This document shows, piece after piece, positions 28,596-37,148 of a stretch of 64,000 nucleotides of DNA. Source of the DNA: CAZTTH01 sp964615975 (GTDB taxonomy: Bacteria; Verrucomicrobiota; Lentisphaeria; JABSQK01; JAJFLO01). Position 1 is the stretch's first letter. Each line of letters opens with the position of its first letter. The notes under the pieces are model-generated. The model did not search any database. It had not been told where the DNA came from and saw only the letters and a list, made by a program, of their open reading frames with translations. A program made the position numbers and the translations under genes. The stretch covers positions 42,279-106,278 of the forward strand of contig CAZTTH010000007.1 in the NCBI GenBank assembly GCA_964615975.1, read 5' to 3'.

Positions 28596-30377
28596 TCAGT
28601 TCTGAAGCTTCTTCGGCAGATTAAGCTGCAAATAGAGTTCGCGAAGCTGTTTGGGAGAGACGTTTGAGGGAGCGTTCATCATCAGATCCTGAGCCTGCTG
28701 ATTCATCGGAAAGGCAATGACTTCACGGATATTTGGAGAATTCGTCAGCAGCATGAGAATGCGGTCAATACCTGGAGCGATGCCGCCGTGGGGCGGGGCG
28801 CCTAATTTAAAGGCATTGATCATACCGCCGAAACGACTGTCAACCTCTTCCCGGGTATAACCAGCAATTTCAAAAGCCTTGTACATGATTTCAGGATGAT
28901 GATTCCGGATCGCGCCACTGGACAGCTCCACTCCGTTGCACACCAAATCATATTGGAAAGCGAGAATATCGAGTGGATTTTTGCTGAGCAGCGCTTCCAT
29001 CTCACCTTGGGGCATGGAAAAGGGATTATGGGAAAACTGCACCTTGCCATCCTGTTCATTGAGTTCGAACATGGGATAATCCACAATCCAGCAAAAGCGA
29101 TGGGACTCTTTTTCCAGTAAATCCAATCGCAACGCTAATTCCTTCAACACCGCAGCGCCGATCTCGCAGGTTTTATGTTCTTTGTCACAGATAAAAAAGA
29201 CGACATCACCATCTTCAATCCGGGCATCCGCCTTCAATTGTTCCAGGCGCTCTGGGGTCAGGAATTTGGCGATTGGACTGCGCATTTCACCATTCTGCCA
29301 GCCAATATAGGCCAGCCCCTTGCCGCCAACGGATTGGGTAAATAGGATCATGTCATCAAAGAATTTGCGGGGCTGATCGACGATGTTTTTCACCATAATG
29401 GCTTTAACCACACCGCCTTTGGCAATGACATTGGCAAAAGCGTTGAAGGCGGATCCGGCAAAGACTGCGGTCGCGTCGATCATGCGCAGGGGATTGCGCA
29501 AGTCCGGTTTATCATTGCCGAAGACTGCCATGGATTCCTTATAGGGAATACGCCGGAACGGCGGTGTATCAACCTTGGCGGAGGAGAATTCATTAAACAA
29601 TCCCGCGATGACGGTTTCGACGACCTTGAAAACATCATCCTGAGTGCAGAAGGACATTTCCAGATCGAGCTGGTAAAATTCCCCTGGTGAGCGGTCGGCA
29701 CGCGAATCCTCATCACGAAAACACGGCGCGATTTGAAAATAACGATCGAAACCGGCGACCATCAGCAGTTGCTTGAATTGCTGCGGTGCTTGCGGCAGGG
29801 CGTAAAATTTGCCGGGATGCAAGCGGCTCGGCACTAGGAAATCGCGGGCACCCTCGGGAGAACTGGAGGTTAGTATCGGGGTTTGAAACTCGTTGAATCC
29901 CAATTGCGTCATGCGGGTGCGCATGCTGGCGATAACCTGTGATCGGAGAACGATATTGCGATGCAGCTGCTCCCGCCGTAAATCGAGGAAACGGTACGTC
30001 AGCCGGGTTGCTTCCGGACAGGGATAATCGTCGGCGATGGAAAACGGCAGGATATCAGCGGGACTTTGGATGATCAAATCATCGGCAACCACTTCAATAT
30101 CGCCAGTAGCGATTTTGGGATTGATGGTCTCGGCACTCCGGTTGACTACCGAACCGGTGACGGTAATGACTGATTCCAAACGCCAGTGCTCGACTTGTTG
30201 AAAGAATTGTTTCTCAGGATTGATAACCACCTGGGTGATGCCATAATGATCACGCAGATCGATAAAGACGATCCCGCCATGATCGCGGACGCGATGAATC
30301 CAGCCGGATAATCTGACTATCTGACTGGCTTGCTTTTTCCGGAGTTCATCACAGGTATGGGTACGATATGGATGCAT
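28596..30377 (-). CDS. aspS: Aspartate--tRNA ligase, bacterial long form
   Basis: Charges tRNA-Asp with aspartate. The 593-residue protein begins with the anticodon-binding OB fold (RLSGWIHRVRDHGGIVFIDL), followed by class II motif 2 (FRDEDSRADRSPGEFYQLD), the large bacterial GAD insertion domain (~290-420), and motif 3 (GLGAPPHGGIAPGIDRI is represented by KLGAPPHGGIAPGIDR). The length matches the bacterial type (about 590 residues). Whether it is discriminating or also charges tRNA-Asn cannot be decided from this window. A disrupted small gene lies only 39 bases upstream on the same strand. Confidence 0.96.
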   Translation of the reverse strand: MHPYRTHTCDELRKKQASQIVRLSGWIHRVRDHGGIVFIDLRDHYGITQVVINPEKQFFQQVEHWRLESVITVTGSVVNRSAETINPKIATGDIEVVADDLIIQSPADILPFSIADDYPCPEATRLTYRFLDLRREQLHRNIVLRSQVIASMRTRMTQLGFNEFQTPILTSSSPEGARDFLVPSRLHPGKFYALPQAPQQFKQLLMVAGFDRYFQIAPCFRDEDSRADRSPGEFYQLDLEMSFCTQDDVFKVVETVIAGLFNEFSSAKVDTPPFRRIPYKESMAVFGNDKPDLRNPLRMIDATAVFAGSAFNAFANVIAKGGVVKAIMVKNIVDQPRKFFDDMILFTQSVGGKGLAYIGWQNGEMRSPIAKFLTPERLEQLKADARIEDGDVVFFICDKEHKTCEIGAAVLKELALRLDLLEKESHRFCWIVDYPMFELNEQDGKVQFSHNPFSMPQGEMEALLSKNPLDILAFQYDLVCNGVELSSGAIRNHHPEIMYKAFEIAGYTREEVDSRFGGMINAFKLGAPPHGGIAPGIDRILMLLTNSPNIREVIAFPMNQQAQDLMMNAPSNVSPKQLRELYLQLNLPKKLQN

Positions 30378-30991
30378 ATTAAATCTCTAATAATATTAAT
30401 TCGCGGTCGAGTATTTTCATGATAACGCTTCGACTACCGAATAAATTCTTTGAATTCTTCCGGTAGTAGCTTGATTTCCATAGACCAGCTCTCTTAATCG
30501 AGTGGTGTATTCCATTTTTTTAGCAAAGGATAATTCCTTTGCCTCTTCTTTTTTTCGCTCATCAAGATAAGCAAGAGGGATAACTTCGAATGGGATTGGA
30601 TTGGATTGAATTTCATTTTAAATATCCAGTATTTATTGCATTCCTTTTCTACCGGTTGACACGAGGTTCCATGTTCCTGATTTATTTTATGCTAAATTGG
30701 CGGTTTATAATACTGAATGATTCTCATAATGCGACTGAATAATGTGGATTGTTTCGGCTGATTTTTTGGTTCAATAAATAGAATTGATACGCGGAATGAT
30801 CACACTCTTCGGTTTTGAGCAGAATGTCTTAATGTCTTTGTCGTAGTCATTGCATACGGTCTTAATTAAACCAACCACCAGGGATATGCCCCTTATTTCC
30901 ACCGCTATATCGATGTTCTATGATCAATTCGTCACCGATGGAACGCTTAAGATTAGCCCACCAGCCCAATACCATGAGCTACACTGATTGA
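30378..30991. other. 614-base region between aspS and livF holding gene remnants
   Basis: No intact gene is seen. The aspS-proximal third holds a frameshifted 64-codon gene on the minus strand (30417-30616). A second minus-strand stretch open at 30771-30917 without a clear start codon has protein-like composition and may be another remnant. The remaining bases show no feature. The region looks like a decaying accessory insertion. Confidence 0.6.
30417..30616 (-). pseudogene. Small gene disrupted by one extra copy of a 5-bp repeat
   Basis: On the minus strand an ATG at 30616 is followed by three tandem copies of AATCC (plus strand GGATT at 30593-30607). As written the frame closes after about 40 codons. 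Removing one 5-bp unit gives an uninterrupted 64-codon gene that starts MKFNPIPFEVIPLAYLDERK and ends at the stop at 30417 (195 bases = 65 codons). The reading frame after the repeat is clearly protein-like (RLRELVYGNQATTGRIQR). The family is not recognised; its size and basic, helical character recall antitoxin-type small proteins, but that is a guess. It lies 39 bases upstream of aspS. Confidence 0.65.
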
Positions 30992-31699
30992 CTACCCCCC
31001 CAGATACGCGGCGATCACCTGAGGATCGTGACGCAGGTCATCGGCTTGGCCTGACAAGGTGATCGATCCGGTTTCGAGGATATAAGCCCGATGAGAGTGC
31101 AGCAAGGCTTCATTGGCATTTTGTTCGACGAGAAATATTGCGACATTTTCTTCACGGTTGATTTGTTGAATAATGGTAAATATCTTCTCAACAATCATGG
31201 GCGCCAGGCCGAGACTGGGCTCATCCAGCATCAATAGTTTGGGTGCGCTCATCAATGCCCGTCCGATGGCCAACATTTGCTGCTCCCCACCTGACAGGGT
31301 TCCTCCTTTTTGGTGCTGACGATCAACCAACAAGGGGAAGTAATGGTAAACTTTTTTCAAGGTGGTGTCGAGGTGGGTTTTATCCCGGTGTATGTAGGCG
31401 CCTAATTCGAGATTTTCCCGGACGGTCAATTCGGCGAAAATGCGTCGCCCTTCAGGGGCGTGTGAAAGCCCGTTGCAAACGACTTCATGAGGCGCCAGAC
31501 GCGTGATATTTTCGCCGCGGAAAAATATACTGCCAGATTTGACCGGATATAATCGCGATATGGCATTGAGAATCGTAGTCTTGCCGGTGCCATTGCTCCC
31601 CAGCAAGGCAACGATTTCGCCGTCTTCGACGGTCAACGACACGTTTTTGACGGCATTGATCGGGCCATAGGAAACGCAGATGTTTTCGATCATCAACAT
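30992..31699 (-). CDS. livF: Branched-chain amino-acid-type ABC transporter ATPase (LivF family)
   Basis: 235 residues. Walker A GSNGTGKTT, signature LSGGEQQMLAIGRAL, Walker B LLMLDEPSLGLAP and the LivF-typical GLSHAPEGRRIFAELTVREN and VEQNANEAL segments are all present. LivF works with LivG, two permeases (LivH, LivM) and a binding protein to import branched-chain amino acids or related compounds such as urea. None of the partners is in the window, so the substrate cannot be assigned and the gene may be an orphan or separated from its operon. Translation probably starts at the second Met (MIENICVSY). A run of seven C at the stop region is present at 31002-31008 or nearby. Confidence 0.85.
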   Translation of the reverse strand: MLMIENICVSYGPINAVKNVSLTVEDGEIVALLGSNGTGKTTILNAISRLYPVKSGSIFFRGENITRLAPHEVVCNGLSHAPEGRRIFAELTVRENLELGAYIHRDKTHLDTTLKKVYHYFPLLVDRQHQKGGTLSGGEQQMLAIGRALMSAPKLLMLDEPSLGLAPMIVEKIFTIIQQINREENVAIFLVEQNANEALLHSHRAYILETGSITLSGQADDLRHDPQVIAAYLGG

Positions 31700-31804
31700 G
31701 GAAATTAATTTCTTAAAAAGAGTAAAGTTTCAGTGAATAAAGATTAACTGTATTGTCAGTAAAATTACAGTGAATAAAATCAATAATCCAAAGCGGGTAT
31801 TCCA

Positions 31805-32566
31805 ATGACTACATTAAGAGAACTTTGTCGCTTCCTTGATCACACACTCAATATTAACTCATTTCCCAGCGACAAATCCAATAATGGCTTGCAGGTCGAA
31901 GGCAATCATGAAGTTAAATCAGTGGTCGGCGGTGTTGATGCCTGTTACGAGCTTTATGACAAGGCCGCTGCTTACAAGGCGGATTTTATTTTTGTTCATC
32001 ATGGAGAAAGCTGGGGAGCGGGATGGCGATATCTTACCGGTGTCACAGCCCGGAGATTGAATAAATTATTTCAGCATCGGATGTCGCTTTATGCCGCGCA
32101 TTTGCCCCTCGATGCTCATCTTGAATTAGGACATAACGCCCAAATTGCCAGGCAATTGAAGTTGGCTGATTGCCAAGGGTTTGCCTGTTATGACCAGATT
32201 CCGATTGGAATCTGTGGCACCCTGCCAGCCCCCACCAAACCTGAAGCCCTGGCGCAAGCTGTCAATGTGGGGTTAAAAACGATCTGCCGGATTTATGACT
32301 TCGAGCCCAAGACGATTTCACGGGTCGGGATCATATCGGGTTCGGGTTTAAGCGCCTTGTCTGAGTGTCAGGCCTTGAACCTCGATTGCCTGATTACCGG
32401 AGAATGCCACCATACCCACTATCATTTGATTCAGGAAGCCGGTATCGCGGTCATCATTGCCGGTCACTACAAAACCGAAATCCCGGGGGTACTGGCAGTA
32501 TTGGACTTGTTACGACAACAATTCAAGCTGCAATGTCATTTTTTCGATATTCCCACGGATATGTAA
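31805..32566 (+). CDS. Nif3-like dinuclear metal center protein (YbgI family)
   Basis: 253 residues. Family features are the N-terminal SDKSNNGLQVEG segment, FIFVHHGESWGAG with the paired metal-binding histidines, a central DAHLELGHN segment, and the C-terminal LITGECHHTHYH and AGHYKTE motifs that complete the di-metal site. Members form hexameric rings; the enzymatic role is debated (GTP cyclohydrolase type I-like or cofactor-related). Size fits the short form without the middle domain. It is divergent from livF, and it faces convergent tsaB. Confidence 0.88.
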   Translation: MTTLRELCRFLDHTLNINSFPSDKSNNGLQVEGNHEVKSVVGGVDACYELYDKAAAYKADFIFVHHGESWGAGWRYLTGVTARRLNKLFQHRMSLYAAHLPLDAHLELGHNAQIARQLKLADCQGFACYDQIPIGICGTLPAPTKPEALAQAVNVGLKTICRIYDFEPKTISRVGIISGSGLSALSECQALNLDCLITGECHHTHYHLIQEAGIAVIIAGHYKTEIPGVLAVLDLLRQQFKLQCHFFDIPTDM

Positions 32567-32603
32567 TTATTGCCGCGGAATCTGGTTGGATATTCTGAAT
32601 ACC

Positions 32604-32660
32604 GCTGATCTAAAGCGGCAGAGCCGCAACCAAATTTTCGCTTTCTGTTTTTAGATCAGC
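32604..32660. repeat. Inverted repeat enclosing a small hairpin
   Basis: GCTGATCTAAA (32604-32614) is perfectly repeated in inverse orientation at 32650-32660, and the 35-base interior begins with GCGGC-AGA-GCCGC (32615-32627). The element lies between the convergent Nif3-like and tsaB genes and could be a transcript-ending structure or a small mobile palindromic element. Confidence 0.5.
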
Positions 32661-32674
32661 CTTCGCTTGTTTAG

Positions 32675-32694
32675 CTGTCGGCTGACAGGTTTTA
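32675..32694 (+). terminator. Possible terminator of the Nif3-like gene
   Basis: CTGTC-GGCT-GACAG forms a 5-bp stem followed by GTTTTAG. Weak stem and imperfect T run; position between convergent genes supports the idea. Confidence 0.3.
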
Positions 32695-32776
32695 GATTGG
32701 GCCAATGCAAACGAAATCCTCCGATTGCCCAGAATTTCCTATTATTTTTAGCGGAAGTCGGGAGCTAAGTGACTGA

Positions 32777-33481
32777 TTATGGCATGGGGTTTGGCAGATT
32801 TATTGATACTGTATTAAACCGCGGTTTGACAAAAACGGGCGGGCGGACATAAATCGGCGTGAGACTGCGATCCGCATCGATCTCGATATCATGCCATTTC
32901 CATCCCGGCGTTGCGCAGAGAAAACGCGCTTCGAGATGAGGTAATTGGATCACTGTCGCGGGCAATACCGGCAGCATCCGCGCTATCCGGTCATAAGCAA
33001 AGACAACAAAACGGCTGGTCTCGATGCGCGCTAATTCCGTCAACTTTATGGCCGTGGATTCATCCACACAGACCATTTTTCCCTCTAAATAATGATAACG
33101 GGTGATAATTACTTCATCCTGACGGCCATCGTGGATCACCGTTATCTGCTCGTCCTCGTTCGCTTCACTTTGCAACCCCATGGCCAGACTGGTTGGGACC
33201 CCTCTATATACCGCCTGGGTGGCGGTGCAGATTCCCAATACCAACGCGATGCCGACGCGAATGCCGGTAAAGCTTCCTGGTCCTGTTCCCACTGACCAGC
33301 GCTGGATCTGATGCCATTTTATTCCCGCGTCATGCAATAAATCTGTCAGATGCAGAGCTAATTGGGCGGACTGGCTGCCCATGGCAATATTGGGGCTGGA
33401 TAGAATCTCCTTTCCGGTGGTTGATTCAATGAGGCTGAAACTGGCAAATTGACTGGTGGTATCGATCCCGGCGGTATACAT
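32777..33481 (-). CDS. tsaB: tRNA threonylcarbamoyladenosine biosynthesis protein TsaB
   Basis: TsaB pairs with TsaD and TsaE to transfer threonylcarbamoyl to A37 of ANN-decoding tRNAs. The 234-residue protein has the actin-like fold start AGIDTTSQFASFSLIE and the family motif GTGPGSFTGIRVGIALVLGI. The C-terminal half is divergent but of expected length. Neither tsaD nor tsaE is in the window. bpt lies 28 bases upstream on the same strand and is probably co-transcribed. Confidence 0.92.
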   Translation of the reverse strand: MYTAGIDTTSQFASFSLIESTTGKEILSSPNIAMGSQSAQLALHLTDLLHDAGIKWHQIQRWSVGTGPGSFTGIRVGIALVLGICTATQAVYRGVPTSLAMGLQSEANEDEQITVIHDGRQDEVIITRYHYLEGKMVCVDESTAIKLTELARIETSRFVVFAYDRIARMLPVLPATVIQLPHLEARFLCATPGWKWHDIEIDADRSLTPIYVRPPVFVKPRFNTVSINLPNPMP

Positions 33482-33509
33482 ATTAAATCCTGTAATTAAT
33501 TGATGATTA

Positions 33510-34343
33510 TCAGCTCACTTGTGTGGCAACCAGGTAATCAGCGGGTGCTTCCACATCGCGCCATTGGTTGTCCACATCGGGATGATAGACTTGCGCGTTG
33601 CCGAATTTTATTTTATATCCCATTTTGGGATGATGCGCAATGTAATAGCCTAAATGATAATAACTAAAACCCTCGTTCCCAGCCCATTCCACCCCCTTGA
33701 GAATGGCATAGGTGCCCAGGCTCCGTTTATGAAATCGCGGGTCAAAAACAAAATAGATCGCGGACATGGACGCGATGGCAACGTCGACATTGCCAAAGCC
33801 AAGCAGCTGATCGTCAAGATAAATTTCAAGCTCGCGGGTACAGTCGGGATTGGTGTACATTTGATAGTACATAGTTTCCAATTCGACTTCGGGGTTGAAG
33901 GGGCGGGGATGGCGGATATATGCCGGGGTGCGCAGATGATGTTGTTGAAATTGATAACGCAGGTAAATTTCTTCCTTGGTCGATGATGCGTTCGGTTCCA
34001 CCACTCTGAACTCCAGATCACGATTGCGCTGGAGAACTCTTTGTTGTGAACGCGAAGGGCGAAATTTTTGACTCAAAATCCGGTAATTCTGGCACTGTCG
34101 GCAGCCATTGCAATGGAAGCGATAATAATAATAACCACAGCGGCGGAATCCTTTGTTCAGGGTCAGTTCCAGGATTTCCCGGGGGATATTGCCTTCCAAC
34201 ATAAACTGCCGGGATCGACTCAGTAGATCCGCATAATAGGAACAGTCCATTTCATCACTGAGAGGCAGGATATCCAGGAGTAAATTGATTTCAGAAATTC
34301 GCGAAGACATCATTTTGAATTGCTTAATTTTTTTTTCAATCAT
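33510..34343 (-). CDS. bpt: Aspartate/glutamate leucyltransferase Bpt (bacterial ATE-like)
   Basis: Transfers leucine (or arginine) from aminoacyl-tRNA to N-terminal Asp/Glu of proteins, marking them for ClpS/ClpAP degradation. The 277-residue protein has the ATE N-terminal region with the cysteines of NKGFRRCGYYYYRFHCNGC and CRQCQNYRI, which bind iron-sulfur or zinc in this family, and the ATE C-terminal GNAT-like core (YFVFDPRFHKRSLGTYAIL ... YYHLGYYI ... MGYKIKFG). Length fits the bacterial enzyme (about 240-280). The first ATG was kept; an internal ATG pair near residue 11 is an alternative. Divergent from the carbamoyltransferase gene. Confidence 0.92.
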   Translation of the reverse strand: MIEKKIKQFKMMSSRISEINLLLDILPLSDEMDCSYYADLLSRSRQFMLEGNIPREILELTLNKGFRRCGYYYYRFHCNGCRQCQNYRILSQKFRPSRSQQRVLQRNRDLEFRVVEPNASSTKEEIYLRYQFQQHHLRTPAYIRHPRPFNPEVELETMYYQMYTNPDCTRELEIYLDDQLLGFGNVDVAIASMSAIYFVFDPRFHKRSLGTYAILKGVEWAGNEGFSYYHLGYYIAHHPKMGYKIKFGNAQVYHPDVDNQWRDVEAPADYLVATQVS

Positions 34344-34460
34344 TGTTTATCATATGCCTATTAACATATTATGCCGGGCGTTACAACCAACTGTAACTGC
34401 AAATCACCTTGATCCTAACTAAAACTAATGCGCAGTTTCATCAATTGATTTTTTGTTTTT

Positions 34461-36299
34461 ATGAATATTTTGGGGATATCAGCTTTCTATCATGATTCGG
34501 CGGCGGCGTTATTGATGTCCGGCGATTTGGTCGCGGCGGCTCAGGAGGAACGCTTTACCCGCAAAAAACATGATTCCGCCTTCCCGCTAAATGCGATAAA
34601 GTTTTGTCTTGAAACGGGAAACATCCCGATCCAGGATATCGATTATGTCGTCTTCTACGACAAGCCATTGTTGAAATTTGATCGTTTGCTTGAAACCTAT
34701 CTGACCTTTGCTCCGCGTGGGTATGCATCCTTTATCAAAGCCATCCCGGTTTGGTTAAAGGAAAAACTCGGATTGCGGCGCAAGATCAAGGAATCCCTGG
34801 GCGCGTTTAAACGCCCGCTGGTATTCATTGAACACCACGAATCCCATGCCGCCAGCGCCTATTACCCATCGCCCTATAACGAAGCAGCGATCATTACCAT
34901 TGATGGAGTCGGCGAATGGGCTACTGCCAGCATCGGCTGGGGGAAGGGGCGGGAGATTAAACTGATTAAAACCATGAATTTTCCTCATTCTTTGGGACTC
35001 CTCTATTCGGCATTCACCTATTACTGCGGATTCAAGGTCAATTCGGGCGAATATAAATTGATGGGCCTGGCGCCTTATGGCAAACCGGTTTTTCAGGATC
35101 TCATTGTGGAAAAGCTGATGCGGCTGCATGAAGACGGATCGATCTGGATGGATATGAGTTATTTTAATTATGCCCAGGGGTTGACCATGACCACGGATAA
35201 GTTTAATCGGCTTTTTGGCGGTCCGCCGCGTAATCCTGAAACCGATCTGACTTTGCACCACATGAACATTGCCGCATCCATTCAGGCTGTCACCGAATCC
35301 ATCATGTTGCGGATGAGTCGTTATGCCCGTGAAATTACCGGATTGAACAAGCTTTGTCTGGCTGGCGGAGTCGCATTGAATTGTGTCGCCAATGGCAAAA
35401 TTTTGCGCAGCGGTGAATTTGATGATGTGTGGATCCAGCCAGCCGCTGGTGATGCCGGTGGCGCTCTGGGGGGCGCGTATTTTGTCTGGCACCAATTGCT
35501 GGAGAAGCCGCGTACCCCAATTTTACCTGATGCCCAAAAAGCAAGCTACCTCGGCCCCGCATACAATTCCGAAGCTATTCGAGAAGACTTGCATCGTCTG
35601 AATGCCAAATGGCAAACCGTCGATAATGAATCAGAACTCCTCGAGATCGTCTCCCAAGCCATGATTGACGGCAAGGTCGTCGGCTGGTTTTGCGGGCGCA
35701 TGGAATTTGGTCCCCGCGCTTTGGGAGCTCGCAGCATCATCGGCGATGCCCGTCATGAGCGCATGCAATCGATCATGAATGTGAAGATCAAATTTCGTGA
35801 ATCTTTTCGCCCCTTCGCTCCTTGTGTATTACGGGAAGATGTCGCCAAATACTTTGAACTGGACAGCGATTCTCCCTATATGCTGTTGGTGGCCGATGTG
35901 CTGCCAGTAATTCGCCGGGATTTAACCCCACAAGAACAGGCGACTTTGGAAGATCCTGATTTGCGCAAACGGGTCAACGTTCTGCGTTCGACAATTCCCG
36001 CTGTCACCCATGTCGATTATTCTGCCCGCATCCAGACGGTTGATGCCGAAAGGCATGGGCGATTTTACCGCTTAATGAAACGATTTAAGGAAAAAACCGA
36101 TTGTTCAGTCATCATCAACACCAGCTTTAATATCCGCGGCGAACCCATTGTCAATACTCCTGAGCAAGCCTATAACTGTTTTATCAAGACAGACATGGAT
36201 CTGCTGGTATTGGAAAATCATATACTCTTCAAAACCGATCAAGTTCAGATCTCCGAAGCTGATCGCGAAGCTTACCGCCAGGGATTTACTCTGGATTGA
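34461..36299 (+). CDS. NodU/CmcH-family carbamoyltransferase
   Basis: Uses carbamoyl phosphate and ATP to form carbamoyl adenylate and carbamoylates a hydroxyl of an acceptor such as a nodulation factor, antibiotic or polysaccharide sugar. The 612-residue protein shows the N-terminal Kae1-like domain with LGISAFYHDSAAALL, the metal-binding EHHESHAASAYY, and the DGVGEW loop, then the C-terminal YrdC-like-fold domain with GRMEFGPRALGARSI, FRESFRPFAPCV and INTSFNIRGEPIV. All catalytic signatures appear intact. No glycosyltransferase or secondary-metabolite gene is adjacent, so the acceptor is unknown. hisF follows after about 70 bases on the same strand. Confidence 0.93.
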   Translation: MNILGISAFYHDSAAALLMSGDLVAAAQEERFTRKKHDSAFPLNAIKFCLETGNIPIQDIDYVVFYDKPLLKFDRLLETYLTFAPRGYASFIKAIPVWLKEKLGLRRKIKESLGAFKRPLVFIEHHESHAASAYYPSPYNEAAIITIDGVGEWATASIGWGKGREIKLIKTMNFPHSLGLLYSAFTYYCGFKVNSGEYKLMGLAPYGKPVFQDLIVEKLMRLHEDGSIWMDMSYFNYAQGLTMTTDKFNRLFGGPPRNPETDLTLHHMNIAASIQAVTESIMLRMSRYAREITGLNKLCLAGGVALNCVANGKILRSGEFDDVWIQPAAGDAGGALGGAYFVWHQLLEKPRTPILPDAQKASYLGPAYNSEAIREDLHRLNAKWQTVDNESELLEIVSQAMIDGKVVGWFCGRMEFGPRALGARSIIGDARHERMQSIMNVKIKFRESFRPFAPCVLREDVAKYFELDSDSPYMLLVADVLPVIRRDLTPQEQATLEDPDLRKRVNVLRSTIPAVTHVDYSARIQTVDAERHGRFYRLMKRFKEKTDCSVIINTSFNIRGEPIVNTPEQAYNCFIKTDMDLLVLENHILFKTDQVQISEADREAYRQGFTLD

Positions 36300-36368
36300 A
36301 ATCACTGCCTGGACGTGATCAAGTTCAATGGCATATCGAAAAATTCAGATCAGGAAATCTAAGAATTT

Positions 36369-37148
36369 ATGCTGACGAAACGTATCATACCCTGTCTTGA
36401 TGTTCGCAACCGCAAGGTTACCAAAGGGGTCAAATTTCAAAATAATATTGATATCGGCGATCCTGTCGAGATGGCAATCGCTTATTCAACGGGCGGTTGT
36501 GATGAATTGGTCTTTTATGATATCGGCGCATCAGCGGAAGGACGAAAAATTGATATCGGCATGGTCCGGGCAGTGGCTCAATCAGTACATATCCCCTTTG
36601 CGGTTGGCGGCGGCATAGCCAATCTGGATGATATGTATGAAGCGTTGTTGGCCGGAGCGGAAAAGGTTTCGCTGAATTCCCTGGCGGTTAAAAATCCTGC
36701 GATCATTGCCGAAGGCGCGCGGATATTTGGGTCACAATGTATCGTTCTGGGAATGGATCCGGTTAAATCAACGGACAGCGTTAAATTCCCGAGCGGTTAT
36801 GAAATAACTACCCGGGGATTTCGTGAGCACACCGGTTTGGACGCGTTGGCCTGGGCCAGGCAGGCGGAGGACCTTGGAGTCGGTGAAATCGTGGTTAATT
36901 CAGTCGATGCCGATGGCACCCGTCAGGGATTTGAATTGACTTTGACGGGAATGATCGCGGCCCATGTCCGTATTCCGGTTGTCGCATCCGGCGGCGGCGG
37001 CGCGCCATCGCATTTGGCTGATGTCTTTACCTTGGCGCATGCGGATGCCGCGATTATTGCGAGCATGATTCACACCGGAGAATGGACCATCGAATCAATT
37101 AAGGATTACCTCGGTTCGCTTGGCATCCCGGTGCGCAAGAAATGGTAA
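36369..37148 (+). CDS. hisF: Imidazole glycerol phosphate synthase subunit HisF
   Basis: Cyclase subunit of the HisH-HisF complex, forming IGP and AICAR from PRFAR and ammonia in histidine biosynthesis. The 259-residue (beta-alpha)8 barrel has the first-strand motif RIIPCLDVRN with the catalytic Asp, the second catalytic Asp in VLGMDPVKS, phosphate-binding AVGGGI and VASGGGGAP, and VNSVDADGTRQGFEL. hisH and other his genes are not in the window. Its end overlaps the start of resB by seven bases, an unusual coupling of histidine and cytochrome biogenesis genes. A paralogous HisF-like protein acting in another amidotransferase pathway is a less likely alternative. Confidence 0.9.
   Translation: MLTKRIIPCLDVRNRKVTKGVKFQNNIDIGDPVEMAIAYSTGGCDELVFYDIGASAEGRKIDIGMVRAVAQSVHIPFAVGGGIANLDDMYEALLAGAEKVSLNSLAVKNPAIIAEGARIFGSQCIVLGMDPVKSTDSVKFPSGYEITTRGFREHTGLDALAWARQAEDLGVGEIVVNSVDADGTRQGFELTLTGMIAAHVRIPVVASGGGGAPSHLADVFTLAHADAAIIASMIHTGEWTIESIKDYLGSLGIPVRKKW

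Noticed and set aside
34755..35495. 246-codon minus-strand frame inside the carbamoyltransferase gene
   Set aside because: The plus strand encodes intact conserved carbamoyltransferase motifs over this stretch; the long antisense frame is a by-product of codon bias.
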